Part shown: positions 9,459-17,720 of the stretch, piece after piece
Layout: each line of letters opens with the position of its first letter
How positions within the stretch are numbered: the first letter of the stretch is position 1
NCBI GenBank assembly: GCA_964393825.1
Contig: CAYMUY010000003.1
Location: 82,623-146,622, forward strand
Origin: PFJX01 sp964393825
GTDB lineage: Bacteria; Pseudomonadota; Gammaproteobacteria; Burkholderiales; Thiobacillaceae
Direction of reading: 5' to 3'
Length of the DNA: 64,000 nucleotides
The notes under the pieces: generated by a model
Seen by the model: the letters and a program-made list of their open reading frames with translations, nothing else
Told to the model about the DNA's origin: nothing
Database searches by the model: none
Translations under genes and position numbers: made by a program

Positions 9459-10013
9459 TCAGCGCGGTTCCAGCCGGAAGCCCGGTCCCAGCGCCTCGCG
9501 GATCTCCTGCAGTGTGAGATGGCGCATGAAGGGATAGACGCCGGGCACGTTCTGGTTGCTCATGCAGGCCAGCAGGCGCACCCCGGGCTGCCGCTCGGAG
9601 CGCAGCCAGAACAGGGTCTTGTAATATATGTGGCTGGGCAGGTCGTCATCGGACAGGCCGACCCGCATCGGTGCGAGAGGAAACATCGGCGCGACAGGGG
9701 ACATCGAGGCGAGGGCGTCGGCGATGGTGCCGATGCCGTGGCCGACCCGGGTGATGCGAAACGTGTCCGGGGCCACGGTCTGCGGAGAGTCGCTGACCGT
9801 GTCGATCTCGAACACGCAGAACGGGTCATATTCCCGCACCCCGTTGCGCGCGACGGGCTGACCGTATTGCAGGCGCACGCTGGCGGATTCGGGGGGAATG
9901 GTCAGCGCCGCGAGCAGGTCCAGGTGGCCGTAATCGGGTTCGGGCGCCGCGCCGGGCTGGCCGGCACAGCCGGCCAGGAAGAGGAGGGCGATGAGGGTGT
10001 AGCGCATGAGCAT
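9459..10013 (-). CDS. hypothetical lipoprotein
   Basis: A 184-residue protein with a lipoprotein signal peptide: basic start, hydrophobic core and an LAGC lipobox at about residues 13-16, so the mature protein would begin with a lipidated Cys and lie in the periplasm or outer membrane. The mature part (residues 17-184) has no motif I recognise; two further Cys (near 66 and 156) could form a disulfide. It sits upstream of the small membrane protein on the same strand, and divergently from hslR. Function unknown. Confidence 0.65.
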   Translation of the reverse strand: MLMRYTLIALLFLAGCAGQPGAAPEPDYGHLDLLAALTIPPESASVRLQYGQPVARNGVREYDPFCVFEIDTVSDSPQTVAPDTFRITRVGHGIGTIADALASMSPVAPMFPLAPMRVGLSDDDLPSHIYYKTLFWLRSERQPGVRLLACMSNQNVPGVYPFMRHLTLQEIREALGPGFRLEPR

Positions 10014-10060
10014 CGTCAGACCGGGTCGGTAGGAATGGAATTACTGGGTATCATCGCGCC

Positions 10061-10474
10061 ATGTCACGAAAAACCCCAGTCGAAGTTTCGGATGGTGCCC
10101 GCGTGCGCCTGGATAAATGGCTCTGGGCGGCGCGTTTCTACAAGACTCGCGCGCTGGCCCATGAGGCGATCGTCGCTGGCCGCGTGCGCGTCGGGGGCGA
10201 GCGGGTGAAGCCGAGCCGGGACGTGCGGGTCGACGACATGCTGACATTGTCCCTCCAGGATGACGAATGGGTGGTCAGGGTGTGCCGGCTGTCGGAACGA
10301 CGCGGCCCCGCCAGCGAGGCGCGGCAACTCTATGCCGAAACCGGGGAGAGCCTGGCCGCCCGCCTGGCCGCCATCGAACAACGGCGCCTGATGCGCGAAC
10401 CCGGCAGCGCCATTCGGGGGCGGCCGAGCAAGAAGGACATGCGCCTAATCCATCGTTTCACCGAATCACACTGA
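10061..10474 (+). CDS. hslR: ribosome-associated heat shock protein Hsp15 (S4 domain)
   Basis: A 137-residue basic protein with an S4 RNA-binding domain at the N-terminus (RLDKWLWAARFYKTRALAHE, about residues 16-35, then GRVRVGGERVKPSRDVRVDD). This is the classic Hsp15 arrangement; the family binds free 50S subunits that carry nascent chains and helps recycle stalled large subunits. The basic C-terminal extension (from about residue 105) is also typical. It precedes the FAD oxidoreductase gene by 19 bases. Confidence 0.92.
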   Translation: MSRKTPVEVSDGARVRLDKWLWAARFYKTRALAHEAIVAGRVRVGGERVKPSRDVRVDDMLTLSLQDDEWVVRVCRLSERRGPASEARQLYAETGESLAARLAAIEQRRLMREPGSAIRGRPSKKDMRLIHRFTESH

Positions 10475-10493
10475 AATCAGCCAGGATACGTTT

Positions 10494-11687
10494 ATGGAAC
10501 ATCTCGACTGCATCGTCATCGGCGGCGGCGCCAGCGGCCTGGTCAGCGCGGCGCGCATGGCGCGCGATGGCCGTTCGGTGCGGGTGCTGGAAGCGGAAGA
10601 CCGCCTGGGCGGCTGCATCCGTTCCTGGCGGCCGCGCGACGATTTCTGGCTGGAACTCGGCGCCCACACCGCCTACAACTCCTATGCCCCCTTGCTGGAA
10701 GCGCTGGACGAACGTGGCCGCCTGGACGACCTGCTGCCGCGCGAGAAGGTGGGCTATCGTTTCGTCGAGGCGGATGGCCGTTTGAGCTCGCCGCTGGCGC
10801 GGCTGAATGTTTTCGAAGCCGCTTTCAGCCTGCCGCTCGGCCTGTTCAAGGCCAAGGCCGGGCGGAGTGTCGGCGAGTGGTTCTCCGGTCTGCTCGGGCG
10901 CGGCAACTACCAGCGCTTGCTGGCGCCGGCTTTCGCCGCCGTGCTGTCGCAACGCGCCGACGATTTTCCCGCCGCCTGGCTGTTCCGGAAAAAGCCGCGG
11001 ATGAAGCGAGCGCCGCGCAAATTCACCTTCACCGGCGGGTTGCAGGGCCTGCTCGAGGCGTTGGCGGAGGACGCCCCCTTCTCGCTGCGGACTGGCGCCC
11101 GGGTGGGCGCGATCACCCGGGAAGGCGCGGGTTTCCGGGTCGAGGTCGGCGATGGTGCGCTGAGTTGCGCGCAACTCGTGTTGGCGGTGCCGGTCGATGT
11201 GGCGGCGACGCTGTTGCGCGACCTGTATCCCGAGGTGGCGCGGCGCCTGGCGCGCTTCCCCATGTCCGCCAGCGAAGCGATGGGCGTGGTGTTGCCCGCC
11301 GCCCGAACCGCGCTGCCGCCCCTGGCCGGGATGATCGGCGCCGACGACAGCTTCTGGTCCGTGGTCACGCGCGACCCGGTGCCGCACCAGACCCTGCGTG
11401 GCTACACCTTCCATTTTCGACCCGGCAGGCTCGATGCCGCCGCCAAGCGGGCGCGCATCGCCGAAGTGCTGGGCGCGCGGCCGGAAGACTTCCTGCATGT
11501 CGCGGAAGCGGTCAACCGTCTCCCCGCCGCCGGCGTCGAGCATGTCGCCCTGGCTGAGGAAGTGCTGGACCTGCTGGCGCGGGAACCGCTCGCCCTGGTC
11601 GGCAACTATCTCAACGGCCTGTCCATCGGCGACTGCGCGGAACGCGCCGTGATCGAAACCCGGCGCCTGTTGAACTTGAAAGGATGA
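10494..11687 (+). CDS. FAD-dependent amine oxidase-family protein (protoporphyrinogen-oxidase-like)
   Basis: A 397-residue flavoprotein. The N-terminus has the Rossmann dinucleotide motif IVIGGGASGLVSA (residues 7-19), followed by a Glu for ribose binding (VLEAEDRLGG) and an amine-oxidase signature continuation. The middle and C-terminal parts (FTGGLQGLLEALAE near 180; GNYLNGLSIGDCAERA near 373) resemble protoporphyrinogen oxidase HemY-type proteins. The family oxidises porphyrinogens or amines with oxygen. No haem genes are adjacent, so the substrate stays open. An AGGA ribosome-binding site precedes the start, and the gap to yajL is only 4 bases. Confidence 0.75.
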   Translation: MEHLDCIVIGGGASGLVSAARMARDGRSVRVLEAEDRLGGCIRSWRPRDDFWLELGAHTAYNSYAPLLEALDERGRLDDLLPREKVGYRFVEADGRLSSPLARLNVFEAAFSLPLGLFKAKAGRSVGEWFSGLLGRGNYQRLLAPAFAAVLSQRADDFPAAWLFRKKPRMKRAPRKFTFTGGLQGLLEALAEDAPFSLRTGARVGAITREGAGFRVEVGDGALSCAQLVLAVPVDVAATLLRDLYPEVARRLARFPMSASEAMGVVLPAARTALPPLAGMIGADDSFWSVVTRDPVPHQTLRGYTFHFRPGRLDAAAKRARIAEVLGARPEDFLHVAEAVNRLPAAGVEHVALAEEVLDLLAREPLALVGNYLNGLSIGDCAERAVIETRRLLNLKG

Positions 11688-11691
11688 AGCC

Positions 11692-12243
11692 ATGACCCGT
11701 GTACTGATTCCCTTGGCCCCCGGTTTCGAGGATCTTGAAGCCGTGACCCTGATCGACCTGCTCCGCCGCGCCGGCATCGAGGTGGTGACCGCGGGCCTGC
11801 ATGCCGGCTTGATCCAGGGGGCACGCGGCGTGCGGGTGCAGCCGGATGCCCTGCTGGACGAGGTGATGGAGGCCGATTTCGACATGATCGCGCTGCCCGG
11901 CGGCATGCCCGGCGCCGAACACCTGAAGAACGACGCGCGGGTGCAGGCCGTGTTGCGTCGGCTGGGCGCCGCCGGGAAATACACCGCCGCGATCTGCGCC
12001 GCGCCCATCGCCCTGGCGGCGGCGGGGCTGCTGGACGGCAAGCGCGCCACCAGTTATCCCGGCTTCGTGGAAAAGCTGGGCCTGGCGCACACCACCTGCC
12101 TGAATGATCCGGTGGTGGTGGATGGCAAGGTTGCCACTTCGCGCGGGCCGGGCACGGCCATGGATTTCGCGCTGGCCCTGATCGAACTGCTGGCCGGACG
12201 CGACACGCGCGACCAGGTGGAAGCCGGTCTGGTCCGCCCCTGA
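11692..12243 (+). CDS. yajL: DJ-1/PfpI family protein (YajL-like)
   Basis: A 183-residue protein of the DJ-1/ThiJ group. It begins VLIPLAPGFEDLEAVTLIDLL, carries the conserved acidic residue (E at about 15) and the nucleophile-elbow Cys in AAICAAPIAL (Cys near 103), and has GGMPGAEHL near 65. YajL is a chaperone/oxidative-stress protein; the family's proposed deglycase activity is disputed. The length and the absence of a C-terminal extension fit YajL. AAAGGATG precedes the start. It is likely in an operon with hslR and the FAD protein. Confidence 0.85.
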   Translation: MTRVLIPLAPGFEDLEAVTLIDLLRRAGIEVVTAGLHAGLIQGARGVRVQPDALLDEVMEADFDMIALPGGMPGAEHLKNDARVQAVLRRLGAAGKYTAAICAAPIALAAAGLLDGKRATSYPGFVEKLGLAHTTCLNDPVVVDGKVATSRGPGTAMDFALALIELLAGRDTRDQVEAGLVRP

Positions 12244-12268
12244 TACGTATTCAACCGAGGAGATGACG

Positions 12269-12706
12269 ATGCTTATCCGTGAAGTGCTCAACATCAAGGG
12301 CGATTGCGCCAACTACGCCATCGAACCCGACGCTCCCATCACCGAGGCCGCGAAACGCATGGTGGAAAACGATGTCGGCTCCCTGCTGGTCATCCGCGAT
12401 GGCGATCTGGTCGGCTTCATCAGCGAACGCGACATCCTGCGTGGCATGCACGCGCACGGCAACGCGCTGGCCGCGATCAAGGTCAGCGCCCTGATGGAAA
12501 AGGAACCGGTGCTGGCCAATCTGGATGACAGCGTCGATTACGCCCGTGATGCCATGACCAAGAGCCGCATCAGCCACCTCATCGTGATGGACGAGGGCAA
12601 GGTGGTGGGCGTGATCTCCTTCCATGACGTGGCCCGTGCCTGCCTGAAGGAAGCCAACTTCGAAAATACCTTGCTCAAGCGCTACATCAAGAACTGGCCG
12701 GAGTGA
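12269..12706 (+). CDS. CBS-domain pair protein
   Basis: About 145 residues forming two CBS domains: the first around DVGSLLVIRDGDLVGFISER (residues 36-55) and the second around ISHLIVMDEGKVVGVISFHD. Stand-alone CBS pairs bind adenosine nucleotides and act as energy sensors or regulatory partners; no partner is evident. Two in-frame ATGs occur (12263 and 12269). The second is preferred because GAGGAG directly abuts the first and sits correctly for the second. Confidence 0.85.
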   Translation: MLIREVLNIKGDCANYAIEPDAPITEAAKRMVENDVGSLLVIRDGDLVGFISERDILRGMHAHGNALAAIKVSALMEKEPVLANLDDSVDYARDAMTKSRISHLIVMDEGKVVGVISFHDVARACLKEANFENTLLKRYIKNWPE

Positions 12707-12825
12707 GGCGAGGTAATACCCGACAAAACAGGTTATATATATCCATTGACAGATTTCGCATGACGGGAATCCGTCTACAGTGGACTTCATAACAAGAATA
12801 ACTCTCATCCTTATAGGAGAACGTC

Positions 12826-13134
12826 ATGAAGACCACTCTCTCGCTGATTACCCTGAGTATCGCCCTCCATGCCGGCCCGTCGGCCAGCGCGGACACCGAT
12901 GCCTGGCCGGGGACCCTGTATCGCAACGGCGGCCACTTCGGCCTGACCAGCAGCGACGCACAACTGGAGCAGGCCCCACAGGAACCGGTGCAATACATCA
13001 TCGCCGGCGCCCCCAGTAGTGAAGCCGGCGAGCCACAAGCCCAGCCCGCGCCTCCCTGGAGCGGCACGCTGTATCGCAATGGAGGCCACTTCGGCGGGGC
13101 CACCAGCGATGAGCCACTGGAAGGCAATCGCTGA
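12826..13134 (+). CDS. small secreted protein with an internal duplicated YRNGGHFG motif
   Basis: A 102-residue protein with a signal peptide (cleavage predicted after ASA, about residue 22) and a strong AGGAGA ribosome-binding site. The mature protein is two copies of one unit: W-(P/S)-G-TLYRNGGHFG followed by a T-S-D and L-E motif, at about residues 26-48 and 76-98, separated by a Pro/Ala/Gln linker. The ten residues TLYRNGGHFG are identical in both copies. I do not recognise the family. It lies between the CBS gene and the NifA site of nifE, in the same direction. Exported location is inferred from the signal peptide; function unknown. Confidence 0.65.
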   Translation: MKTTLSLITLSIALHAGPSASADTDAWPGTLYRNGGHFGLTSSDAQLEQAPQEPVQYIIAGAPSSEAGEPQAQPAPPWSGTLYRNGGHFGGATSDEPLEGNR

Positions 13135-13198
13135 CCAGTAAGGCGGGGTACCCCATCGCCCGGCTGTGGCAGGCCGGGCGGGTTGCGACAAACGCCGC

Positions 13199-13214
13199 TG
13201 TCACCTTTCCTACA
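13199..13214 (+). promoter_or_regulatory. NifA upstream activator site for nifE
   Basis: TGT (13199-13201), ten bases, then ACA (13212-13214): an exact match to the TGT-N10-ACA NifA consensus. It lies about 40 bases upstream of the -24 element, close for an activator site but with an IHF-type site in between. Confidence 0.7.
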
Positions 13215-13236
13215 ACAACCCGGCGGGCTCCAACGA

Positions 13237-13249
13237 AATCAACGATTTG
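13237..13249 (+). promoter_or_regulatory. IHF-binding-site match between NifA site and nifE promoter
   Basis: AATCAACGATTTG matches the IHF consensus WATCAANNNNTTR at every defined position. Its place between the activator site and the sigma-54 promoter is where IHF bends DNA in nif promoters. Confidence 0.55.
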
Positions 13250-13253
13250 AAGC

Positions 13254-13268
13254 TGGCACAGAGATTGC
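13254..13268 (+). promoter_or_regulatory. sigma-54 (-24/-12) promoter of nifE
   Basis: TGGCAC-N5-TTGC, with GG at 13255-13256 and GC at 13267-13268, exactly ten bases apart. Transcription would begin near 13280, which rules out the upstream in-frame starts (TTG 13183, ATG 13279) and supports the ATG at 13312. Confidence 0.85.
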
Positions 13269-13311
13269 GGAGGGTGCCATGTCCCTCCCGTCACCCCAAC
13301 CGGAACGTGCC

Positions 13312-14721
13312 ATGAAGCCCACGCAAATCGCCGAATTGCTCAACGAACCGGCCTGTACCCACAACGCCAAGTCGAAATCCGGCTGCGCCCGTCCCAAACC
13401 CGGAGCCACCGCCGGCGGCTGCGCCTTCGACGGCGCCCAGATCGCGCTGCTGCCGATCGCCGACGTCGCCCACATCGTCCACGGCCCCATCGCCTGCGCC
13501 GGTTCCTCCTGGGACAACCGCGGCACCCGCTCCAGCGGCCCGACCCTCTACAAGATCGGCATGACCACCGACCTGACCGAGCAGGACGTGATCATGGGAC
13601 GCGGCGAAAAGCGCCTGTTCCACGCTATCAAGCAGGCCATCGACAGCCACGCCCCCGCCGCCGTGTTCGTCTACAACACCTGCGTGCCGGCGCTGACCGG
13701 CGACGACCTCGACGCGGTGTGCAAATCCGCCGCCGAACGCTGGGGCACGCCGGTGGTGCCGGTGGATTGCGCCGGCTTCTACGGCACCAAGAACCTGGGC
13801 AACCGCATCGCCGGGGAAGCCATGTTCAAGCACGTCATCGGCACCCGCGAGCCTGAGCCGGTGCCGGCCGTGGCGCAGCGCCCCGGCATCACCGTGCATG
13901 ACGTCAACCTGATCGGCGAATACAACATCGCCGGCGAGTTCTGGCATGTCCTGCCGCTGTTCGACGAGTTGGGACTGCGCATCCTCGGCTCGCTCTCCGG
14001 CGACGCCCGCTTCCATGAAGTGCAGACCATGCACCGCGCCGAAGTCAGCATGGTGGTGTGCGCCAAGGCCCTGCTCAACGTCGCCCGAAAACTGGAAACA
14101 AAGCACCAGGTACCCTTCTTCGAGGGCAGTTTCTACGGTGTCACCGACACCTCGAATGCCTTCCGCGACTTTGCCCGCGTCATCGATGATCCGTCGCTAA
14201 CCGAGCGCACCGAGGCACTGATCGCGCGCGAAGAGGCAGCCATCGATGCCGCCCTGGAACCCTGGCGATCACGCCTGCGTGGCAAGCGCGTGCTGCTCTA
14301 CACCGGCGGCGTCAAATCCTGGTCCATCGTCTCCGCCCTGCAGGATCTGGGGCTGGAGGTGGTTGCCACCGGCACCAACAAATCCACCGAGGAAGACAAG
14401 GCGCGCATCCGCGAGATCATGGGCGAGAAGACCAAGATGATCACCGACGGCAGCCCCAAGGCCCTGCTCGGCGTGGTCAGGGAATACCGCGCCGACATCC
14501 TCATCGCCGGTGGCCGCAACATGTACACCGCCCTGAAGGCGCGCATCCCCTTCCTCGACATCAACCAGGAACGCGAATTCGGCTACGAGGGCTACACCGG
14601 CATGCTGGAACTCGCCCGCCAACTGGCACTGACCCTGCAAAGCCCGGTGTGGGAATCGGTGCGGAAGCCGGCGCCGTGGCAGAAGAACGACGCACCGGTG
14701 ATGGCCCTGGCAGCAGGGTGA
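13312..14721 (+). CDS. nifE: nitrogenase FeMo-cofactor scaffold protein NifE
   Basis: About 469 residues, homologous to nitrogenase alpha subunits. NifE with NifN forms the tetramer on which the NifB-co precursor is matured to FeMo-co. Recognisable landmarks are the N-terminal NEPACTHN and SGCARPKPGATAGGCAFDGA segments with conserved Cys, HGPIACAGSSWDNRGT, and the C-terminal FLDINQEREFGYEGYTGM segment. The ATG at 13312 is chosen because the sigma-54 promoter puts the mRNA start near 13280. Unusually, nifN does not follow: PilU, two cytochromes and other genes fill 4.7 kb before nifN, which has its own promoter. Confidence 0.96.
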   Translation: MKPTQIAELLNEPACTHNAKSKSGCARPKPGATAGGCAFDGAQIALLPIADVAHIVHGPIACAGSSWDNRGTRSSGPTLYKIGMTTDLTEQDVIMGRGEKRLFHAIKQAIDSHAPAAVFVYNTCVPALTGDDLDAVCKSAAERWGTPVVPVDCAGFYGTKNLGNRIAGEAMFKHVIGTREPEPVPAVAQRPGITVHDVNLIGEYNIAGEFWHVLPLFDELGLRILGSLSGDARFHEVQTMHRAEVSMVVCAKALLNVARKLETKHQVPFFEGSFYGVTDTSNAFRDFARVIDDPSLTERTEALIAREEAAIDAALEPWRSRLRGKRVLLYTGGVKSWSIVSALQDLGLEVVATGTNKSTEEDKARIREIMGEKTKMITDGSPKALLGVVREYRADILIAGGRNMYTALKARIPFLDINQEREFGYEGYTGMLELARQLALTLQSPVWESVRKPAPWQKNDAPVMALAAG

Positions 14722-14908
14722 GCCAGGCCCGGAGCGGGAAGATGGCGTGACCCGGGCAGCATCGGCCATGGCTGGCAGGGTGGAAACGAACGGCAGCTTG
14801 TGGGCATCCGGGTGACACGCGGGTTTGCCTGAGCAGCGCGCGGGCGCATTACACTTCCGCGCTCACGCGCCGCCTTCCCGGGCGCGCTCCCCGCAAGGAA
14901 TTCGCACC

Positions 14909-16051
14909 ATGTCAGCCAACAGCCCGTATTTCAACTATCTCGTCGAACTGCTCAAGAACATGCTGGACAAGGGCGCTTCGGACCTGTTCGTGACCGTCGG
15001 CTCGCCGCCGGCGGTCAAGATCAACGGCGTCATGACCCTGTTCAACGCCAAGCCCATCAGCCGCGAGCAGGCCGAAGAGATCCTGCGCGCGGTCATGAAC
15101 GACAAGCAGCAAGCCGAATTCAGTGATACCCGGGAATGCAACTTCGCGCTCTCGCTCGATGGCATCGGCCGCTTTCGGGTCAACGCGTTCGTGCAGCGCA
15201 ATTCCGTCGGCCTGGTGGCGCGTCACATCAATACCGAAGTGCCGACGATGAAGCAGCTCAACCTGCCGGCGACCCTGGGCAAACTGGTGCTGGAAAAGCG
15301 CGGCCTGATCCTGATGGTCGGCGGCACCGGTTCAGGCAAATCCACCAGCCTGGCGGCGATGCTGGATCACCGCAACGAAAATTCGCGTGGCCACATCATC
15401 ACCATCGAAGATCCCATCGAGTTCATGCACCCGCACAAGAAGTGCCTGGTCATGCAGCGCGAAGTCGGGGTCGACACGGACAGCTGGTTCGCCGCCCTGA
15501 AGAACACCCTGCGCCAGGCGCCGGATGTGATCCTGATCGGCGAGATCCGCGACCGGGAAACCATGGAATACGCCATCTCCTTCGCCGAAACCGGCCATCT
15601 CTGCCTGGCCACGCTGCATGCCAACAACGCAAACCAGGCGCTGGACCGCATCATCAACTTCTTCAGCATGGACCGACGTCCACAACTCCTGATGGACCTC
15701 TCGCTCAACCTGCGCGGAATCATCTCGCAGCGCCTGATTCCCAGTATTGACGGTGGCCGAGTCCCGGCCATCGAGATTCTGCAGAACAGCCCCCTGGTCT
15801 CCAATCTCATCCATAAAGGCCAGGTGCACGAACTCAAGCCAATCATGGCCAAGTCGCGCGACATGGGCATGTGCACCTTCGACCAGGCGCTGTATGAACT
15901 GTGTGCCTCCGGGCAGGTCCAGGCGGAAACCGCCCTGCGCTTCGCCGATTCCCAGAATGAACTGCGCCTGATGCTGAAGAACCTGGAGCGCCGCCCGCTG
16001 CCCAGCGAAGACGACAAAAGCGACGACGACAGCGGCTTGTCCATCGTTTGA
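14909..16051 (+). CDS. pilU: type IV pilus twitching ATPase PilU (PilT family)
   Basis: A 380-residue secretion-type ATPase. It has Walker A GGTGSGKST (about residues 132-140), the Asp box TIEDPIEF, Walker B DVILIGEIRDRETM and the His box GHLCLATLHANNANQAL. The retained FFSMDRRPQLL region and acidic C-terminal tail (SEDDKSDDDSG) favour PilU, the accessory retraction ATPase, over PilT. pilT normally precedes pilU but is absent here. AAGGAA lies just before the ATG. Its place between nifE and nifN has no obvious functional logic and suggests rearrangement. Confidence 0.88.
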   Translation: MSANSPYFNYLVELLKNMLDKGASDLFVTVGSPPAVKINGVMTLFNAKPISREQAEEILRAVMNDKQQAEFSDTRECNFALSLDGIGRFRVNAFVQRNSVGLVARHINTEVPTMKQLNLPATLGKLVLEKRGLILMVGGTGSGKSTSLAAMLDHRNENSRGHIITIEDPIEFMHPHKKCLVMQREVGVDTDSWFAALKNTLRQAPDVILIGEIRDRETMEYAISFAETGHLCLATLHANNANQALDRIINFFSMDRRPQLLMDLSLNLRGIISQRLIPSIDGGRVPAIEILQNSPLVSNLIHKGQVHELKPIMAKSRDMGMCTFDQALYELCASGQVQAETALRFADSQNELRLMLKNLERRPLPSEDDKSDDDSGLSIV

Positions 16052-16112
16052 TCCCTCCCCGTAGGGCGGATAAGCGGCTTCATCGCGCCTTCCGCCAGGG
16101 GGGTGTCGCAAT

Positions 16113-16140
16113 GCGCCGGCAAAAGGCCACCGGCTTCTCC
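16113..16140. repeat. GC-rich palindromic repeat, copy 1
   Basis: The stretch GCGCCGGCAA-(A/G)-AGGCC-(A/G)-CCGGCTT-(C/T)-TCC occurs here and again at 18631-18658 with three substitutions, in the same orientation. Each can form a GCCGGC stem followed by T-rich sequence, so it may act as a terminator for + strand genes. The two copies bracket the cytochrome/cassette segment. Confidence 0.5.
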
Positions 16141-16160
16141 GACCCGCGCGTGCTTCGGGT

Positions 16161-16249
16161 GAACCGTACCGGGATCGAGTAGTTCGGACGCCGGCCAGCG
16201 TGCGTCTGCTGGTGGCAATTTGATAAGGCTCAACCCCTGGGTACGGTTC
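16161..16249. promoter_or_regulatory. 10-bp inverted repeat upstream of the cytochrome genes
   Basis: GAACCGTACC (16161-16170) and its perfect reverse complement GGTACGGTTC (16240-16249) are 69 bases apart, ending about 58 bases before the first cytochrome start. This could be a pair of operator half-sites or a leader RNA stem. Nothing in the sequence identifies the regulator. Confidence 0.35.
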
Positions 16250-16307
16250 AACGGTTTCTCCTGGTGACGGGCGTAACGTGGAGGGCCCGTCTTCCAGGGA
16301 ATGCACC

Positions 16308-16931
16308 ATGACAGTGAAGAACAATGTTTCGATGGCCGTCCTCGCCTTGCTTGCCGGTGGACTCAGTTGTGCAATCGCCGCGGAACCCATCCAGGGCGAT
16401 CCGGCCAGGGCTGTGGATATCGTGACGACTGCCTGTGCATCCTGCCACGGACAGGACGGCAACAGCCCGGTACCCAGTTTCCCGAAACTGGCGGGGCAGT
16501 CGGCCAGGTATCTGTTGCGTGAAATGCAGGCGTTCAAGGCGGAGCATCGACTCAGTGAAATGATGAGCCCCTTTCTCGCCAATCTGTCCGAACAGGACAT
16601 GGCCAACCTGGCGCTCTATTTCGCCGCCCAGCAACCCAGCCCTGGCGTGGTCACCAAGCCGGAATTGCTGGCGCTGGGCAAGCGGATCTATCTCGACGGT
16701 AACTCGGACAGCGGCGTGCCTTCCTGTGAGGGTTGTCACGAAGAGAATGGCGCCGGTTCGGACCGTAACCCGCGTATTGCCGGACAGAATGTCGAATACA
16801 CGCTGGCACAGATCCACCTCTACGCGGATCACGTGCGCAAGAACGGCAAGCGGGTGATGCGCATCGTCGCCGAGCGCATGACCGACCTCGAGGCCGAGGC
16901 CGTCGCCCAGTATCTGGCCAGTCTGAAATAA
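16308..16931 (+). CDS. di-haem cytochrome c (c4/c553 type), periplasmic
   Basis: A 207-residue exported protein with a signal peptide (cleavage after about AIAA, residue 24) and two class I haem-c sites: CASCH near residue 43 and CEGCH near 145. Met axial-ligand candidates follow each. Two tandem cytochrome domains match the c4/c553 group, which carries electrons in the periplasm to terminal oxidases or denitrification enzymes. GGGA precedes the start by seven bases. A second di-haem cytochrome gene follows after 21 bases, so the two probably form one transcript. Confidence 0.88.
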   Translation: MTVKNNVSMAVLALLAGGLSCAIAAEPIQGDPARAVDIVTTACASCHGQDGNSPVPSFPKLAGQSARYLLREMQAFKAEHRLSEMMSPFLANLSEQDMANLALYFAAQQPSPGVVTKPELLALGKRIYLDGNSDSGVPSCEGCHEENGAGSDRNPRIAGQNVEYTLAQIHLYADHVRKNGKRVMRIVAERMTDLEAEAVAQYLASLK

Positions 16932-16952
16932 ACCCTCGCAAGGATGCGTCCC

Positions 16953-17648
16953 ATGAAATTCGCCACGATCCTCATCGCGCTCGGCGTCATCGTCGTGCCG
17001 CACGCCATTGCCGAAACCTCCGTCTTGCCCCGTGCCGCCGGCATCGAGTCGACACACTATTCATGGAACGAGCAGGACCAGGAGTTGGTGCGTCTGCTCA
17101 AGTGCACGGGGGACAAGGAGCGTGGGCAGGTGGCCTACGAGGTGTGCCGCGGCTGCCATAAAAACCACGCCGAGGGCCGCCCCGATGCCGGCTACCCGCA
17201 ACTCGCGGGACAGCACGTTTCGGTGCTGATCAAGCAGATGGCGGATGTGCGCCGGGGGCTCAGGGACAATCCGCGCATGCATCCGTTCATCGAAGCGTCC
17301 TCCGTGCCCCTGGACGAGATACCGGATATGGCGGCCTATCTGCATAGCCTGCCGGTGCCGACCAGCAACCGCAAGGGAGCGGGTGGTGATCTGGCGCGGG
17401 GCAGGGCCTTGTATGACAAGGATTGCGCTGCCTGTCATGGCGATGCGGGGGAGGGGGATGCCGCCAAGTTCTACCCCAAGGTGGCCAGCCAGCATTACCC
17501 CTACCTGTATCGCGAAACCCTCGACATTCGCGACATGATGCGGCGTAACGCCAACCCCAAAATGGTCAGAGTGTTGCAGGGGTATGGCGATGAGGATGTC
17601 GAAGCGGTCAGCGACTACATGTCACGCCTGCTCCCGATCAAGGATTGA
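16953..17648 (+). CDS. di-haem cytochrome c, periplasmic
   Basis: A 231-residue exported c-type cytochrome. The signal peptide spans about residues 1-20 (hydrophobic core, ending IAET), then come two haem attachment motifs, CRGCH near residue 65 and CAACH near 155. Spacing and length resemble c4-like di-haem proteins. The ATG at 16953 is preferred over 16944 because the AAGG motif is only two bases from the earlier ATG. It pairs with the preceding cytochrome gene; together they may form an electron-transfer module. Confidence 0.85.
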   Translation: MKFATILIALGVIVVPHAIAETSVLPRAAGIESTHYSWNEQDQELVRLLKCTGDKERGQVAYEVCRGCHKNHAEGRPDAGYPQLAGQHVSVLIKQMADVRRGLRDNPRMHPFIEASSVPLDEIPDMAAYLHSLPVPTSNRKGAGGDLARGRALYDKDCAACHGDAGEGDAAKFYPKVASQHYPYLYRETLDIRDMMRRNANPKMVRVLQGYGDEDVEAVSDYMSRLLPIKD

Positions 17649-17720
17649 GCCAGCGGCCCGGACTGCCCCCGGCGATCAGCATCGATAACAAAGGACCGGC
17701 CTCCCTTCGGCGGCCGGGCC

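Noticed and set aside
12746..12781. TTGACA as a -35 box for the secreted repeat protein
   Set aside because: No acceptable -10 hexamer lies 16-18 bases downstream; the nearest candidate (TACAGT) is 24 bases away.
13183..13311. Longer NifE starts at TTG 13183 and ATG 13279
   Set aside because: Both lie at or upstream of the transcript start predicted from the sigma-54 promoter at 13254-13268.
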